Assembly: GCA_026545765.1 (NCBI GenBank)
Contig: JAIFAC010000114.1
Location: 62,001-126,000, forward strand
Reading direction: 5' to 3'
Origin: Plantago major
Taxonomy: Eukaryota; Streptophyta; Magnoliopsida; Lamiales; Plantaginaceae
Length of the DNA stretch: 64,000 bases
How positions within the stretch are numbered: the stretch's first letter is position 1; every line of letters begins with the position of its first letter. Positions 21,504 through 32,394 of this stretch are shown piece after piece. Below the pieces are notes generated by a model, which had not been told where the DNA came from, did not search any database, and saw nothing but the letters and a program-made list of their open reading frames with translations. A program made the translations under genes and the position numbers.

Positions 21504-23255
21504 ATGTCAGTAGGAGACGACCATTTAGGAGATTTGTATGAGAGTGAGGGTGAGGAAGTGCAACAGCCGAACGAGGATATTAATCTTACTGACTCCGATC
21601 AGGGCTCGGATGTTGACGAAATATTGGCCTCTCCTTCCGATCTTGAGGTCATTAGTGTCCGTCGGAGACCCACCGCTCGTTACAACATAGTTAACCTCCC
21701 CAACTCCACCATTCAGTCCGTAGGGGCTTCTCAACCTAGTAAGGCATATCCTTCCAATCCCCCGGCCCAGTATAACTTGGTTGATATCGCATCTCACCCT
21801 CGGAACCCCTATCCTCTAAATTCCTTTGCTAATTTAGGTTATAACTGTAGAGTGCCCGTTTTCGAGCCTTCACCACTATCTTCCTTCCCCATGGTCGGTA
21901 AGAATGAAGCTAGTCCGTCCGAAACTTTGCCTTTTACTGGAGTTCCTGAGATTGGAAATGAGGAGACGGATACTGGTAGGGATGGGTATGAGTCGTCTCA
22001 TCTTTCCTTCGATGACAACCCTCCACCGAGGCGGACCAGGAACAACGTCGATGCAGACTCTTCTTCTTCTTCAAGTTCTGGGGAGTCACACTCGGATAGA
22101 TCATTGTCAGGAGAGGAGTCTTCTGATGTAGAGGTGGACATTGGGTGCGTGAAGGACAACAGGGATGTCATGAGGACTCCTAAGGATGTAGGAACTAGTA
22201 ATCCGTTTGCTGGTGCGGATAATCGTCCGTATAAGCAAGATGTTGTTGCTGAGGATAATCCCGAGAGGGCACTTATTCTTGTGTATGAGGTGGGGCAGAG
22301 TTTGGGGGCTCATAAGAAGAAGGCTTCCAAGAAATCCGACTCCCAGAAGTCCACCAAGACTGTCCAGGAGTATAAAACTGACAGGACCGCCCTTATCGGA
22401 GTTCTCAGACCGGACCCCGAGCAAAATGATGACGGGATAATTCCCATTTGTTCGTTAAGCCTGAAGGACACGGATATTGAGGACTTGCATTACTTGTACG
22501 AGATCCCTCGGGAGTACGAGATTATCATCCCTGGGCCGTTAGAAACGCTGTGTAATCCGCCGGAAGGGTGCCTCACTTTCCATGTACATGCATTTAAGTG
22601 TGGGTGGCAGATACCCTTGCTTCCTGAAAAAGCGGACTTTTTCTGACATACCATGCTATGTCCGTCGCAAGTCCTCCCCAATGCATTAGGGACGATAATG
22701 TGTTTCTCGGTCATCCTCAAACTAAAGGGCGAGGAATTCTCTTACAAAAAATTCCTTTTCACCTTTACCATCTCCTCAAATCCGAACTCGGCGTTCTATT
22801 TTTTCACTCATCGCCGGGGCTTGAGATATCTAGATAGGTTTGAGACGTCTCATTCTTCCAAGTGGTAGCCGAAATATTTTTACATCAAGCATCCGTCCGG
22901 GGATTGGGGACTTCCCAAATTTTTCAGGCGTGACAAGTTCCAATGTGTAAAGGAAAAGGATCCACCAGAATGGTTGGAATCATTGAACCACTGACGGTCT
23001 TGATGCCGAAGTCCGATACTGAAGAGGACAAATTTGAAGAGGAGGAGGTGCTGGTCGATGCCATTGGAACCAGGGCAACTATTACCCTAGATTACAATAC
23101 TGATCCGAGGCTAAAGTTGGAAAGGATGGCCGTGCTGGGTGTAGAAAGGAGGGATCCGACACTATTTTATCCCTACGCTCTAGCGGTCCAATCCCAACTC
23201 TGGCTGGCCGGTCTCACAAATACTCCCGTATATTGTAATAATAAAGAAGATTTGA
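21504..23255 (+). pseudogene. Antisense extra ORF of element I, first part, with a Transposase_28-like domain
   Basis: The frame 21504-22646 (380 aa) starts MSVGDDHLGDLYESEGEE and is acidic and Ser-rich, with a poly-Ser run near residue 190. A region at residues 330-375 reads IPREYEIIIPGPLETLCNPP followed by EGCLTFHVHAFKCGWQIPLL. This matches the conserved start of the plant family called putative gypsy-type transposon (Pfam Transposase_28): I-P-x-E-Y, P-P-x-G, then F and P-L. A one-base shift near 22640 moves the rest of the domain to 22653-22868 (LPNALGTIMCFSVILKLKGE, YKKFLFTFTISS) and then to 22943-23266. The function is unknown. Members occur as accessory ORFs of Tat elements. A donor-like GTGAGT at 23256 suggests a further exon. 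Confidence 0.75.
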
Positions 23256-23329
23256 GTGAGTCCTGAATTTTATGTGCACCGGTCTTCTAGATTTGCCGAT
23301 ATACTTTGTCTGAGCCGGTTTTTGTTAAT

Positions 23330-24635
23330 TGTGCATGATATTGGATAATGGAGGCCACAAAAAGCATGTTGGAGCAGAGGCCCGCAGACAAGATCCGCGA
23401 TATGCAGAAGTTGAAGGAGGCGAGGGTAAAGGCAAAAAATTTACTCCGGGGGCTGCAAAAATTCATACTGACGGTTCGGCCAACGTGGCCACAACTTTGC
23501 AGCCCCCGTCGGCTAATAAGTCCGGGGCCTCTAAGGGTAGGTCCACCCGGGAACAGGTAATTGGTCCAAACCTCCCCCCACATATAAAAATTGAAAGGCA
23601 TGGATTCTCGGCCACCATTGATGGTTCGAGGGTTCATGTATCCTCCCCTACTCAACTAACCAGGAGTCAGGTGCAGGAACAGGGCCGGGAGGTACTGGCC
23701 AATGCCTCTAGGGTTTCGTAGCCGGATGCCACCAAGAGGAAGGACAAGGGTCCGGTGGATAGGCCTCCTACTAAGAGGAGCCGAGTTGTTGAGGTGAGCA
23801 GGGTGACGGACCCCTCTACCCTACGGGCCCTTCCTCTAGAGGACCTTGTTGATAGCCTGAGGACGTTGTCCGACATATTGCGGGTTCACCTGGACGCAGT
23901 AAGTTTGACGAATTCTATCTTTGTATCTGTCGGTCTACCTATTTGTAGTCTCTAACTAGTCATTCTTCCTTTGTAGGTGAGTGCTCATGCTGAGGCATTC
24001 AGTGAGTTATCCGGGGGTGATAAGGCCCGTCTGACCAAAGAACTGGAGTTGGCGGATGCCAAAATTTCCGAGCAACGGGCCGAACACGATAAGCTCCGGG
24101 CGTTCAACGCAGAAGTAACCAAGAATCTGGAGGATAAGGAAGTGGCTTATGCCAGGTCGGACCGAGGGCTAATGATGACGGCCGCGTCTGCCTTCGAAGG
24201 GCTATCATCGATGCTCGGACTAGCCGATTGGACTCCGTCCATGATTTCCTAAGGTCGACTCCTTCTACTATCTCAAGAAGATGGTGGAGGTTGATATTAG
24301 AACGGAGGCATTTTTTTGCTTGCATCGGTCAGTTGCAGGGCCTCGGATTGTTGGAGCCATCGTTTAGCATATCCGATCCTCGGATAAATATTGCGACCGA
24401 CCATGAGGGCGATCCACTCGAGGATGATAAGCTAAAATCCTTCGAAGAGATAGTCGAGGATGAGTTTTGTCCATTGGTGGCTCCGCCCGATATGCCCCAG
24501 GAAGTCTGCCATATCTTCCCTTCCTGGTTTCCCGGGGTCATGCATGTTGGTACCTTGGAGAGCCGTAATTGTGCCCAATCAAATAGTGATTGGATGAATC
24601 TTCTGGGGCCTATTCACGGCTATGAGTCAGAGTGA
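23330..24635 (+). pseudogene. Antisense extra ORF of element I, C-terminal exons with coiled coil
   Basis: Downstream pieces on the same strand are 23329-23721 (basic and Gly/Pro-rich, GPNLPPHIKIERHGFSATID), 23755-23898 (TKRSRVVEVSRVTDPSTL), 23977-24252 (coiled-coil helix: ARLTKELELADAKISEQRAE) and 24228-24635 (acidic tail). A clean phase-0 intron joins the second and third: donor GCA|GTAAGT at 23899, acceptor TTTGTAG| ending at 23976. The stop after the first piece (23722) and the shift near 24250 break the reading. Transposase_28-type accessory proteins typically carry such a C-terminal coiled coil. Assigning these exons to the ORF at 21.5 kb rests on strand, order and splice sites. Confidence 0.65.
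23899..23976 (+). other. Predicted phase-0 intron in the antisense ORF
   Basis: The 78-nt segment begins GTAAGTTTG and ends CTTCCTTTGTAG. Removing it joins HLDA to VSAHAEAF with no frame change, while it contains an in-frame stop (TAG near 23945) if retained. Confidence 0.65.
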
Positions 24636-25041
24636 GTGTAGGAGGAAGTGGATGGGAAGAAGATCGTCCGCTTGGTCTGGAAGCGGAAGAAGATCGTCCG
24701 CATTGTTCTACCGGTCTCTTCTCAACCTGAGGGAACAAGCCGTGGTGGGGAAGCAGAGGGTGAGGGCGGATCCGGCCCTTAGGCGACCTGGATTAGTTCG
24801 GGGGTATGTCCCCCATGAATTTTTTTTGTGGAAGAAAGTGCAAGTGTATTTTTGTCGGCACTTCTTTCTGTAGGACAAACTACCCCTCGGTATGTGAGGG
24901 TTGTAATTTTTCTGTCGGTCAGCTCAGGATCTTTTCTTTAGCGGATTGAATTTTTGTAGATCCTTAGGTGATCGTTTTATTAATATATCTGACGGCTTTA
25001 TCTCTTTATTGCATACTTTCCTGTTTTTTGAATTAATTAAC
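24636..25041. other. 3' flank of the antisense ORF
   Basis: This holds a short duplicated piece at 24658-24705 (gaagaagatcgtccgc twice) and then T-rich sequence likely to contain the polyadenylation region of the antisense ORF. No gene is recognised. Confidence 0.5.
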
Positions 25042-25830
25042 GGGCCAGACTCTTTGGGGTCCGTGGCACCCTTCTAATAATTCCTTCAACAATACTGGAG
25101 TGATGGAGTGTCGGACTTTATGGGTCTGAGACACCGCTTTCAATATTTTCTTCAACAATACGAGTGATGGAGTGTCGGACTTTATAAGTCCAAGACACTT
25201 TGAACATAGCTGGTGGGTCGGACTCTATGGGTCCGAGGCACCGCTTTCAATATTTTCCTCAATGATACTACTGATGGAGTGTCGGACTTTGTAAGTCTAA
25301 GACACTTTGAACATAGCTGGTGGGTCGGACTCTATGGGTTCGAACCACTTCTTTCAATATTTTCTTCAATAGTACGAGTGATAGATTGTCGGACTTTGTA
25401 AGTCCAAGACACTTTGAACATAGCTAGTGGGTCGGACTCTATGGGTCCGAGGCACCGCTTTCAATATTTTCTTCAACGTTGCGAGTGATGGAGTGTCAGA
25501 CTTTGTAAGTCCAGGACACTTTGAACATAGCTGGTGGGTCGAACTCTATGGGTCCAAGGTACTGCTTTCAATATTTTCTTCAATGATACAAGTGATGGAG
25601 TGTCAGACTTTGTAAGTCCAAGACACTTTGAACATAGCTGGTGGGTGGGACTATGGGTCCGAGGCACTACTTTCAATATTTCTTCAAAGATACGAGTGAT
25701 GGAGTGTCGGACTTTGTAAGTCCAATACACTTTGAACATAGTCAGTGGTTTCTACGGGTCCGAGGCAATCGCTTTCAATATTTTCTTCAATCGAGTGGTT
25801 TTACACTTGTGTCCGAGGCACTTTTTCTTT
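25042..25830. repeat. Tandem array of about seven 107-bp units, each with two hairpins
   Basis: Landmark ccgctttcaatattt-type sites recur at 25134, 25241, 25348, 25455 and 25562, exactly 107 bp apart, then at about 25667 and 25769 with small indels. Each unit contains two inverted repeats. One is GGACTT-tgt-AAGTCC, a 6-bp stem with a 3-nt loop. The other is TCGGAC-tctatgg-GTCCGA, a 6-bp stem with a 7-nt loop. Because the units are palindromic in part, hairpins could form in RNA from either strand. The array lies exactly between the 3' ends of the convergent pol (minus) and extra ORF (plus). Tat elements often carry tandem repeats here. The hairpin content is what I see directly. Confidence 0.9.
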
Positions 25831-26094
25831 GACAGAATCTGTAATTATATTTGGATCTGCAACCACAAACTTCATACAAGCTTCATATAATCTGAGTGTT
25901 TTACAAGAGATATTCTTAATTTTCGAATTTGTTACAATTTTTCTTTTAAGGTTAATATTTCTGGAGGTTCCTAGCATTCCAGGTGCTCTTAAGTGGCTTC
26001 CCGTTCATATCTTCCAAACCGTAACTTCCGTTGATGCTAGAACATGTGATTTTGTAAGGTCCTTCCCAGTTTGGCTCGAGCTTCCCGGTAGGTT
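25831..26094 (-). other. Element I sequence between tandem array and integrase
   Basis: About 260 bp with the end of the integrase C-terminal region. Near 26030-26094 the minus strand still resembles the GPF/Y-like C-terminus. No separate gene is seen. Confidence 0.45.
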
Positions 26095-27155
26095 TTAGGA
26101 TTTTGGCTTTTCGTAATACAAGGTCTCATACTTGGAGTCTCTTCCTTTTACATGTTTGTTGTATGATCTAGCCATGGTAGCTTGATATCCCAAGGTTCTT
26201 GCCAATGTCGTGCTTCTCTTGGTCTCTAACATGTTCAAGTCGTAGACCCTCTTGGTGTGATTATCAGATGGCTTATATCCTTGAATGCGAAAAATATTAA
26301 CCGCTATTTCTGCTGGAATGACGGATTCAGAACCATAGACCATAGAAAAAGGAGTTTCTTGTGTCGCTGTCCTGGCTGTGGTACGGTATGCCCAGAGCAC
26401 TCCTCCTAACTCATCTACCCAATCTTCCTTCGCATCTCTGAGTCTTTTCTGGAGTTTATCGACTATGGTTCGATTGGTTACTTCAGTTTGACCATTGTCT
26501 TGTGGGTATCCGACAGAAGTGAATCTTTGCTCAATCTTCATTTATTCACACCAATCTTTGAGTTTGTAGCCCGAAAATCGACGTCCATTGTCAGCTATCA
26601 AGATCCTTGGTAATCCGAATCGGCAAGATAGTCGCCATAAGAAGTCCATGACTTTCTTTTTTGAGATTGAGGTAGTGGCCTCGGCCTCTACCCACTTGGA
26701 AAAATATTCAACTACTACAATCAGGAATTTTTTTTCCACCTGGTCCCAAAGGAAAGGGTCCCACGATGTCAATACCCCATTGCTCAAATGGGCAACGAAT
26801 TGTGGACGGGATCATAGGAATAGTTGGTTGATGCGGGATTCGTGCAAATTTTTGGCACTCCGGACAGGTCCTGGAAAATTTGCTAGCTTCCTTCTGCATT
26901 TCTGGCCAATAGTAGCCATTTCTCCGATTTTCCGAGCTGTGGCTCCTCCTAATGATTCCCACAGCTCCCCAAATGGATTTCTTTCATTACCATGCTAGCT
27001 TTGGATGGGTCCAAGCATCGTAAGTGAGTTCCATCATAGGTTTTCGATTGAGGTCGGTTCTGGAAAGGAAGTAGCGTTGTGCTCTTCGTTGTACCCTTCT
27101 TAATTCGGTCGGTCCTGAGGGTAAGACCCCATTCTGCAGATATCGTATGAGCCAC
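26095..27155 (-). pseudogene. pol: Element I integrase
   Basis: Read right to left in shifted frames, 26708-26962 carries the end of the HHCC zinc finger (TCPECQKFARI) and the first core motif with its Asp (QWGIDIVGPFPLG). Then 26542-26787 has FSKWVEAEA and the second Asp in ILIADNGRRF, followed by an in-frame stop. Finally 26095-26541 has the catalytic Glu at residue 20 (YPQDNGQTEVTNRTI) and RTTARTATQETPFSMVYG. All three catalytic residues survive, but in different frames. Frameshifts near 26720 and 26790 and the stop near 26541 inactivate the product. It follows RNase H, as in all gypsy elements. Confidence 0.88.
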
Positions 27156-27425
27156 AAAGGACTAGCAAAATGGATTCGTTTTTGCCGATAAGCTCCAATT
27201 ACATCATACGAATTAGAATGGACCTGTTGGCGGCACCTATGTTAGCCATTTCGTTCACATCGGTGATGGCTGATTCGTTAGTTGTCATTAGGACTACTGT
27301 TCGGGTGTCAATTGTCCCAGAGGCCGTGGCCCATTTTCACAGTCCATCTGCTATAATGTTGTTGGTTCGCCTGACTTTGGTCAAAGAGAACAAATCAAAT
27401 GTCTTCTCCAAGTCCTTCACTACCT
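27156..27425 (-). pseudogene. Element I RNase H / integrase linker
   Basis: Decayed linker on the element strand. Around 27240-27420 the shifted minus frame still resembles the second (archaeal-type) RNase H domain found in Tat elements. The limits are uncertain. Confidence 0.4.
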
Positions 27426-28110
27426 TTAGGTATTTGAACATCGAGACACATAAAGTTCCCAGATATCTTTCTCGTTCGGACCAAGTTCCTTTGGGGTAAA
27501 GGCAACTTGTTGGGTCGGTTTATGTTTTTGGGCGGTCACGGGTGGTTCTCCCTTGGGTGGTGGTGGTAAGTTGAGATTTTGTCTTTCTGCTAGAATCCAT
27601 TCTGCCACAGGGTAGGTCTCAAGGTTCTTTCCGGTCCCCGTACCTCTTATGGTTATGGCTAATGTCAAAACTTCATTTGTTGGTGGACTACCATCTGCGA
27701 AGGTCGGAGTTTGGTTATCTCCTGGTGTCTGTGTTTCTACGCTTCCTGGGTATTCAGCTAGGAAATCGGCCAGGACTTGTGCCTTCTTGGCGGATGGAGC
27801 CTGATACTCGATCGTGTGATCTCCTAGTTCTATTGTCCACTTGGCTAACCTTCCTAACTTGGATGCGTCCCCCAAGACTTGCTTCAGTGGCTGACTGGTG
27901 AGGACCACTATCTTATGTGATCGGGAGTATGACTTGAGCTTTCTCAAGGCTTCCATTTAGGAAATAGGCGTACTTCTCGATTTCCTTGTAATTCCTTTCG
28001 GCTGTTCCCAGTACTTTGCTTAGGTAGTATACTGGTAGGTGCTCGTTCTTTTGTACACGTACTAGGACAGAACTCACCACCTCTGGAGTGATGGCGAGGT
28101 AAATGTACAA
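27426..28110 (-). pseudogene. pol: Element I RNase H region
   Basis: The minus-strand pieces 27913-28110 (LPVYYLSKVLGTAERNYKEIEKYA, the gypsy RT-RNase H motif with canonical AExRYxxxEK) and 27426-27956 (KLGRLAKWTIELGDHTIEYQ, KKAQVLADFLAEYPG) form the standard order. The segment then runs into a Pro-rich stretch (LNLPPPPKGEPPV). Two frames overlap at 27913-27956, showing a frameshift. RNase H removes the RNA template during cDNA synthesis. Confidence 0.85.
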
Positions 28111-28479
28111 CGGTTATCCTTCTTCAAGTTTAGAAAGGAGGGGGGAGGATAAGTAGTGTTTCAGGTTTTCAAAAGCTTTTCTGCATTCAGGGTTCCATTC
28201 AAAATGGTTGGATTTTCTCAAGACATTAAAGAATGGTAAATTCTTCTCAGCAGATCTAGAAATGAAGCGGCTAAGAGATATCACTTTCCCTATAAGTCTT
28301 TGGACGTCTCTGAGTTTTTCCGGGTGAGGTAGTTCTAGTATGGTTTTATCTTCTTCGGGTTGGCCTCAATTCCTCTCTATGTGACCATGTATCCTAGGAA
28401 TTTTCCTCCCAGAATAATCAATGTGCATTTGGCGGATTGAGCTTCATGCCATATTTCCTTACTATGGCGAAACATCTTT

Positions 28480-29130
28480 TCAGTGTCGAATGTGGTCGGT
28501 TGATTCCTTGCTTTTACCAAAATGTCGCCCACGAACCTCCATTGACTTGCCCAGCTCTTCCCTGAACATGTGATTCATCAGTCGCTGGTATGTAGCTCCT
28601 ACATTGCGTAATCCGAATGGCATGACCTTGAAATAATAAACTCCGCCTGCTGTGTTGAAGGCGGTTTTCTCTATGACATGTTCTGCCATCTTGATCTGGT
28701 AAAACCCTTGGATGGCATCCATAAAGCTCAGCAAGGCAAATCTTGCGGTGGAGTCTACTAGCTGATCGATTCTTGGGAGAGGATATGGGTCTTTCAGGCA
28801 GAAGCGATTGAGGTTAGTAAAGCCGTTACACATTCTCCACTTTCCCGGACTTTTTTCAACTACGACCACATTGCATATCCAGTCTGAGTAGTGAACTTCC
28901 TGAATATGTCTTGCTTTGAGAAGTCGTTCAACTTCTTCTGCGATGATTTTGTTGTGAATGGGGCCATGGTCTGTTTTCTTTTGACGGATGGGCCTGACAT
29001 TGGGGTCGACATTGAGTTCGTGCACCATGGTACGGGGGTCAATTCCGGTGAAGTCTTCCGTGCTCCATGCGAAGACATTGGCGTTCTTTCTATGAAATAC
29101 CACCATTTTGATGGTCGTTTCAGTCATCAT
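28480..29130 (-). pseudogene. pol: Element I reverse transcriptase, palm domain damaged
   Basis: The frame is 216 aa long. Gypsy RT blocks are clear: KSPGKWRMCNGFTNLN, DPYPLPRIDQLVDST, LSFMDAIQGFYQIKM (first catalytic Asp kept) and VMPFGLRNVGATYQRLMN. At the YVDD box the frame reads EVRGRHFGKSK because of a shift. In the neighbouring frame the box is FVGDILVK, so one of the two catalytic Asp residues is changed to Gly as well. RT activity is therefore lost. The remainder (28111-28480) of the thumb and connection is decayed. It belongs to the Tat lineage by context. Confidence 0.9.
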
Positions 29131-29980
29131 CTCAATCCGATTTTCGGACTTTTCCGGACTTCCTTCTATGATAGGGATATCCAGACATCCTCGCGAGGTG
29201 CCATCCGGTTTTCATGAAAAAGCTTTTGGTCGGGGTTTCTCCCGGAGGTTCCGTGGATGACCTTGTACTTCGATCCGGTCGCCCTTCTTCTTCGTAATGG
29301 TAGCACCTTTCTTTTTCTCGACTCCCATTTTCAGCCAATTTATCCCTTTCCCCAAGGGTCTCTCCTTTCTTGGATTATGGACCTTCTCTTGTATGAAGAG
29401 ACATTGTCTCTTTGCCTTTATGTTGGCTTCTTCCCTCTTGATGTCTTGTTCCTTTCAGTAGGGTTGGGAAGCTCTTCGGGTGGAGAGCGTGTAACATTCC
29501 CATCCTTGTCTCCGGTCCCCACTAATGGTTTCGATTCCTGCTTCGGTTGGGAACTTCATCTTTAGATGGATGGTTGACACCACTACTTTGAATTGATTGA
29601 GTGCTGGTCTTCCTAAGATGATGTTGCAATCACAGTCTGCTTCTGTGATGATGAATGGCACTTGCTTGGTGATTCGGAATGGTGCTTTCCCTATGGAAAG
29701 TGAGAGGTAGAGGACTCCTCTTGGTCTGACACTTGATCCACCAAAGCCTACAAGGTCTGTCCTTACATGTATCATTCCTCTCAAACTCATCTCCATTTTT
29801 CTGACTGTGCTCATAAAGAGGATATTGGAGGAAGCTCCTATGTCTACGAGTACTTTGGTCATCTCATATCCCGCAATGTCCACTTCTATTACCCATGGGA
29901 CATCGGGATCGTGGATTACTCCTTCACCTCGGCATGGGGGTGGGGCTTCAGATTCATCGAAGGTGATGACATTGGTGCCA
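29131..29980 (-). pseudogene. pol: Element I protease
   Basis: The frame at 29455-29883 (142 aa) contains the retropepsin active site as VLVDIGASSNILF. The canonical Tat form is VLVDTGSSADIL, so the D-T-G triad is changed to D-I-G. Downstream, PFIITEADCDCNIILGRPALNQFK matches the flap-to-ILGR region. The upstream in-frame sequence (FDESEAPPP) runs up to the element J insertion at 29986. Protease would process gag-pol, and Thr-to-Ile in the triad is expected to be inactivating. The linker to RT (29132-29454) is frame-shifted. Confidence 0.88.
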
Positions 29981-29985
29981 GGTTT

Positions 29986-31354
29986 TGATGAGACGATAAT
30001 TTAGAGTCTCATTTGGTTCTTTTAAGCAGTCTTTGTTTATGGTTTTATAGTGTTTTTGTGCGTTTTTATGCTTTGGTTCTTTGTTTGTGCTTTGTAGGGT
30101 TTTTGTGTCCCAAAGGTGAAAATCAGAGTGGAAACATTGGTTTTAGATCTTTGAATGTAGAGTAGCTAAGGAAATGGAAGTGGATTCGGAGTTTGGACGA
30201 AGATTTGAGAGCCGTTTTAGCGAAGCTTGCAGAAGTGAAGTTTTATGGAGCAGTCTAGACATTTTGGCCATAACTCTCTCATATAATGTTCGATTGACCT
30301 TAACTCGGTGGCCATGAAAAGATAATTCAAAGGGCTACAATGTTCGTTCCAGAAGCATAGACAAATTCCTACTGTAGAAAACGATATGCGCGTCTGAAGC
30401 TGGCTGGTAGAAAACATCCTCGCAGAGGCGAGGAATTTTGCTCGCAGCAGCGAGAACTTACGAGAGTTTATTTGCTGGGCGGTTTTCTGGTCGAATTCTG
30501 CTAGGATTCCACTCGTTTTTTCTTCTATAAATAGGATTCTTTCGCCATAACTTAGAACATAACTTCTTCTACCCTAATTATACATAGGAAAAAGCTCCTA
30601 GACTTGGATTTTGACATTGATTGATTTTTGGAGCTTGGTTTATCTCTTGTAAGAAGCATCGATATCGAATTCTTGGTAAACTATTGATAACTCTCTGTTG
30701 TTTATCTTCAATTCGTGTTTTCTTCTGTTTATCGAATTGTATGATCTTGCATGCGATTCTCACCATGTTTATGCTTAGCGTATTCAATACCATGCATTCT
30801 TTCATCTTTGCTTCCACCATGAGTAGTTAAATCACTCCGAACACGGTAGTTATGTGATAGTCTTGCATATTCGTTTCTAGGGTTTAGGATTCGTTCATAT
30901 AGGTTCGTCTAGTTGAAAATATTCGTAAAAACCTTCAATCCAATAAGATAGTTCAAGACTTTCAAAATCGTTTTCGGTTAAGGATCGTGGATTGACGACC
31001 CACAATTACTCTTGTTTGAAATATTCAAATAACGATTGGTTGAATTGGATTGATTGATTTCAGACGTCAATTGGTGACAAATATGAATGATTGCCCTAGA
31101 ACGAATTAGCATTACTTGATCATTACTACTGTGTTCATCTTCTCTCTTTGATCAAACCAATTTATATGTTTCCTGTTTTAATCTGTGTTTTAGAAGTACA
31201 ATCACTCAAATCTATCTGTTACTTAAAAAAAACTTTTTACTCTCATTCGTTGTGGTAGCCTGATTAATTCCCTAGAGAACGATACCGAGTTAAGCATAGT
31301 CTAAAACTACAGCTTATTCTCTCAAGTTATTTAGAGTATAATTTTAGCTCATCA
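29986..31354 (+). repeat. Left LTR of element J
   Basis: This 1,369-bp LTR aligns with the reverse complement of 52762-54016 over most of its length. A GC-rich inverted-repeat segment (ctcgcagaggcgag, ctcgcagcagcgag) lies at 30413-30470. A TATA box (CTATAAATAGG) lies at 30525-30535, and a conserved GTTGTGGTAGC block lies near the 3' end. Confidence 0.85.
30525..30535 (+). promoter_or_regulatory. TATA box in element J LTR
   Basis: CTATAAATAGG, about 540 bp from the LTR start and 55-110 bp downstream of the GC-rich inverted repeats. It is a near-consensus plant TATA box. Confidence 0.55.
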
Positions 31355-31358
31355 AATT

Positions 31359-31376
31359 TGTTGCCACTGCCGGGGA
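31359..31376 (+). other. Primer-binding site of element J
   Basis: TGTTGCCACTGCCGGGGA begins 5 bp after the LTR end. It resembles the Athila/Tat primer site TGGCGCCGTTGCCGGGGA with several mismatches. Confidence 0.7.
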
Positions 31377-31481
31377 ATTAATTCCTATTGTTGCGTTTGA
31401 GTGTGAATTTTTGTTTGTTTATAGTTTTCTTTTGTTTAGTTAGTTTTTGTTTTGTCGGACTACTCGTGATTTCTTGTCTTC

Positions 31482-31995
31482 GTGTGTGTAGGAACTTATG
31501 CAACCAAGAAACCGTATCTGATGGATATGTACTCTATCCGCCAGAAAGAGAGGGAACTCCTTCGTAGTTTTCGTCAGTTTCCTGGAGAAAGATTCTATGA
31601 TGCGTGGTATCGGTTTCGAGAGCTTGAGAAAGGGTGCATAAATTCTAGGTTGAGCAATAGGGATGTGATACGATGTTTCTATTTTGGATTAACCAAGGAT
31701 GATCAAACGATATTAGAAGAAGCCGCAAGACAACCTATGGATGAGTTTAAACTTAAACAATTCTTTGAGTTTCGCGATGTTGTTGCGTGAGGACATCGAG
31801 AGTGAGAGGAAAAACCGTCTTGCTGAGCTGACTTCTGAATCTGCCCCTACTGTACAAGAAGAAACCCATTCTACTCCCTTACCTACTGAGCTGACTTCTA
31901 AATCTGCCCCTATTGTACATGAAGAAATCCATTCTACTTGCTTACTTGCTGAGCTGACTTCTGAATCTGCCCCTACGGTATAAGAAGAAACACAT
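31482..31995 (+). pseudogene. gag: Element J truncated gag with 63-bp repeats
   Basis: The first frame (31482-31790) carries a Retrotrans_gag core: ELLRSFRQFPGERFYDAWYR then FRELEKGC, followed by DVIRCFYFGLTKDDQTILEE. Gypsy gag typically reads F-x-Q-x-x-GE-x-x-x-x-AW-x-RF-x-E-L. A shift near 31770 leads into 31741-31983, which consists of repeats of a 21-residue unit (LAELTSESAPTVQEETHST). The domain would form part of the particle shell. Only this small portion survives and no nucleocapsid zinc knuckle follows. The next 400 bp (31996-32394) contain no gene I recognise. Confidence 0.75.
31822..31995 (+). repeat. Three in-frame 63-bp repeats in element J
   Basis: The units start at 31822, 31885 and 31948. 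Each begins with (g/a)ctgagctgacttct and encodes 21 residues, so the reading frame is kept through all copies. The third is incomplete. Confidence 0.9.
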
Positions 31996-32394
31996 GATTC
32001 TCATGTCATAGTCCCATCAAACACATTTGACTGCCCAGGGAGTTTCGACCCACTTTGTCGTTTTTATTTTCCCTCTGATTTCCATAGTTATTTTTTAGTT
32101 TTTAGATTTTCTGATTTGTTTAATTCTAGTTTGCAGGGAATGATGGAATTGTTAGAAAATTTGAGGAGAGGAGTTAAGGATGGCTCCCAAAATACTGTGT
32201 ATACCGGGAAGGATGCAAGGGATTCGTTCCCGTTTGATAATAGATAGCAGCATTCCTAAAAAGTCGAGCCAACGACCATAATAAAAGGCGATTCCCGGGA
32301 GGCAACCTGGTGGTAAGTTTTTCTTTATTATCAGTTTTTTATTTTTTCTTTTCTATTCCTTCGCTTGCTTAAACTTGAAACTCGAGGACGAGCT

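Noticed and set aside
22107..22424. Minus-strand 105-codon frame inside the antisense ORF
   Set aside because: It is the complement of a well-supported coding frame, with no family motif and no gag-pol similarity.
25042..25830. Regular repeats with palindromes that could suggest a CRISPR array
   Set aside because: The whole 107-bp unit is repeated with no unique spacers, and the context is a plant retrotransposon.
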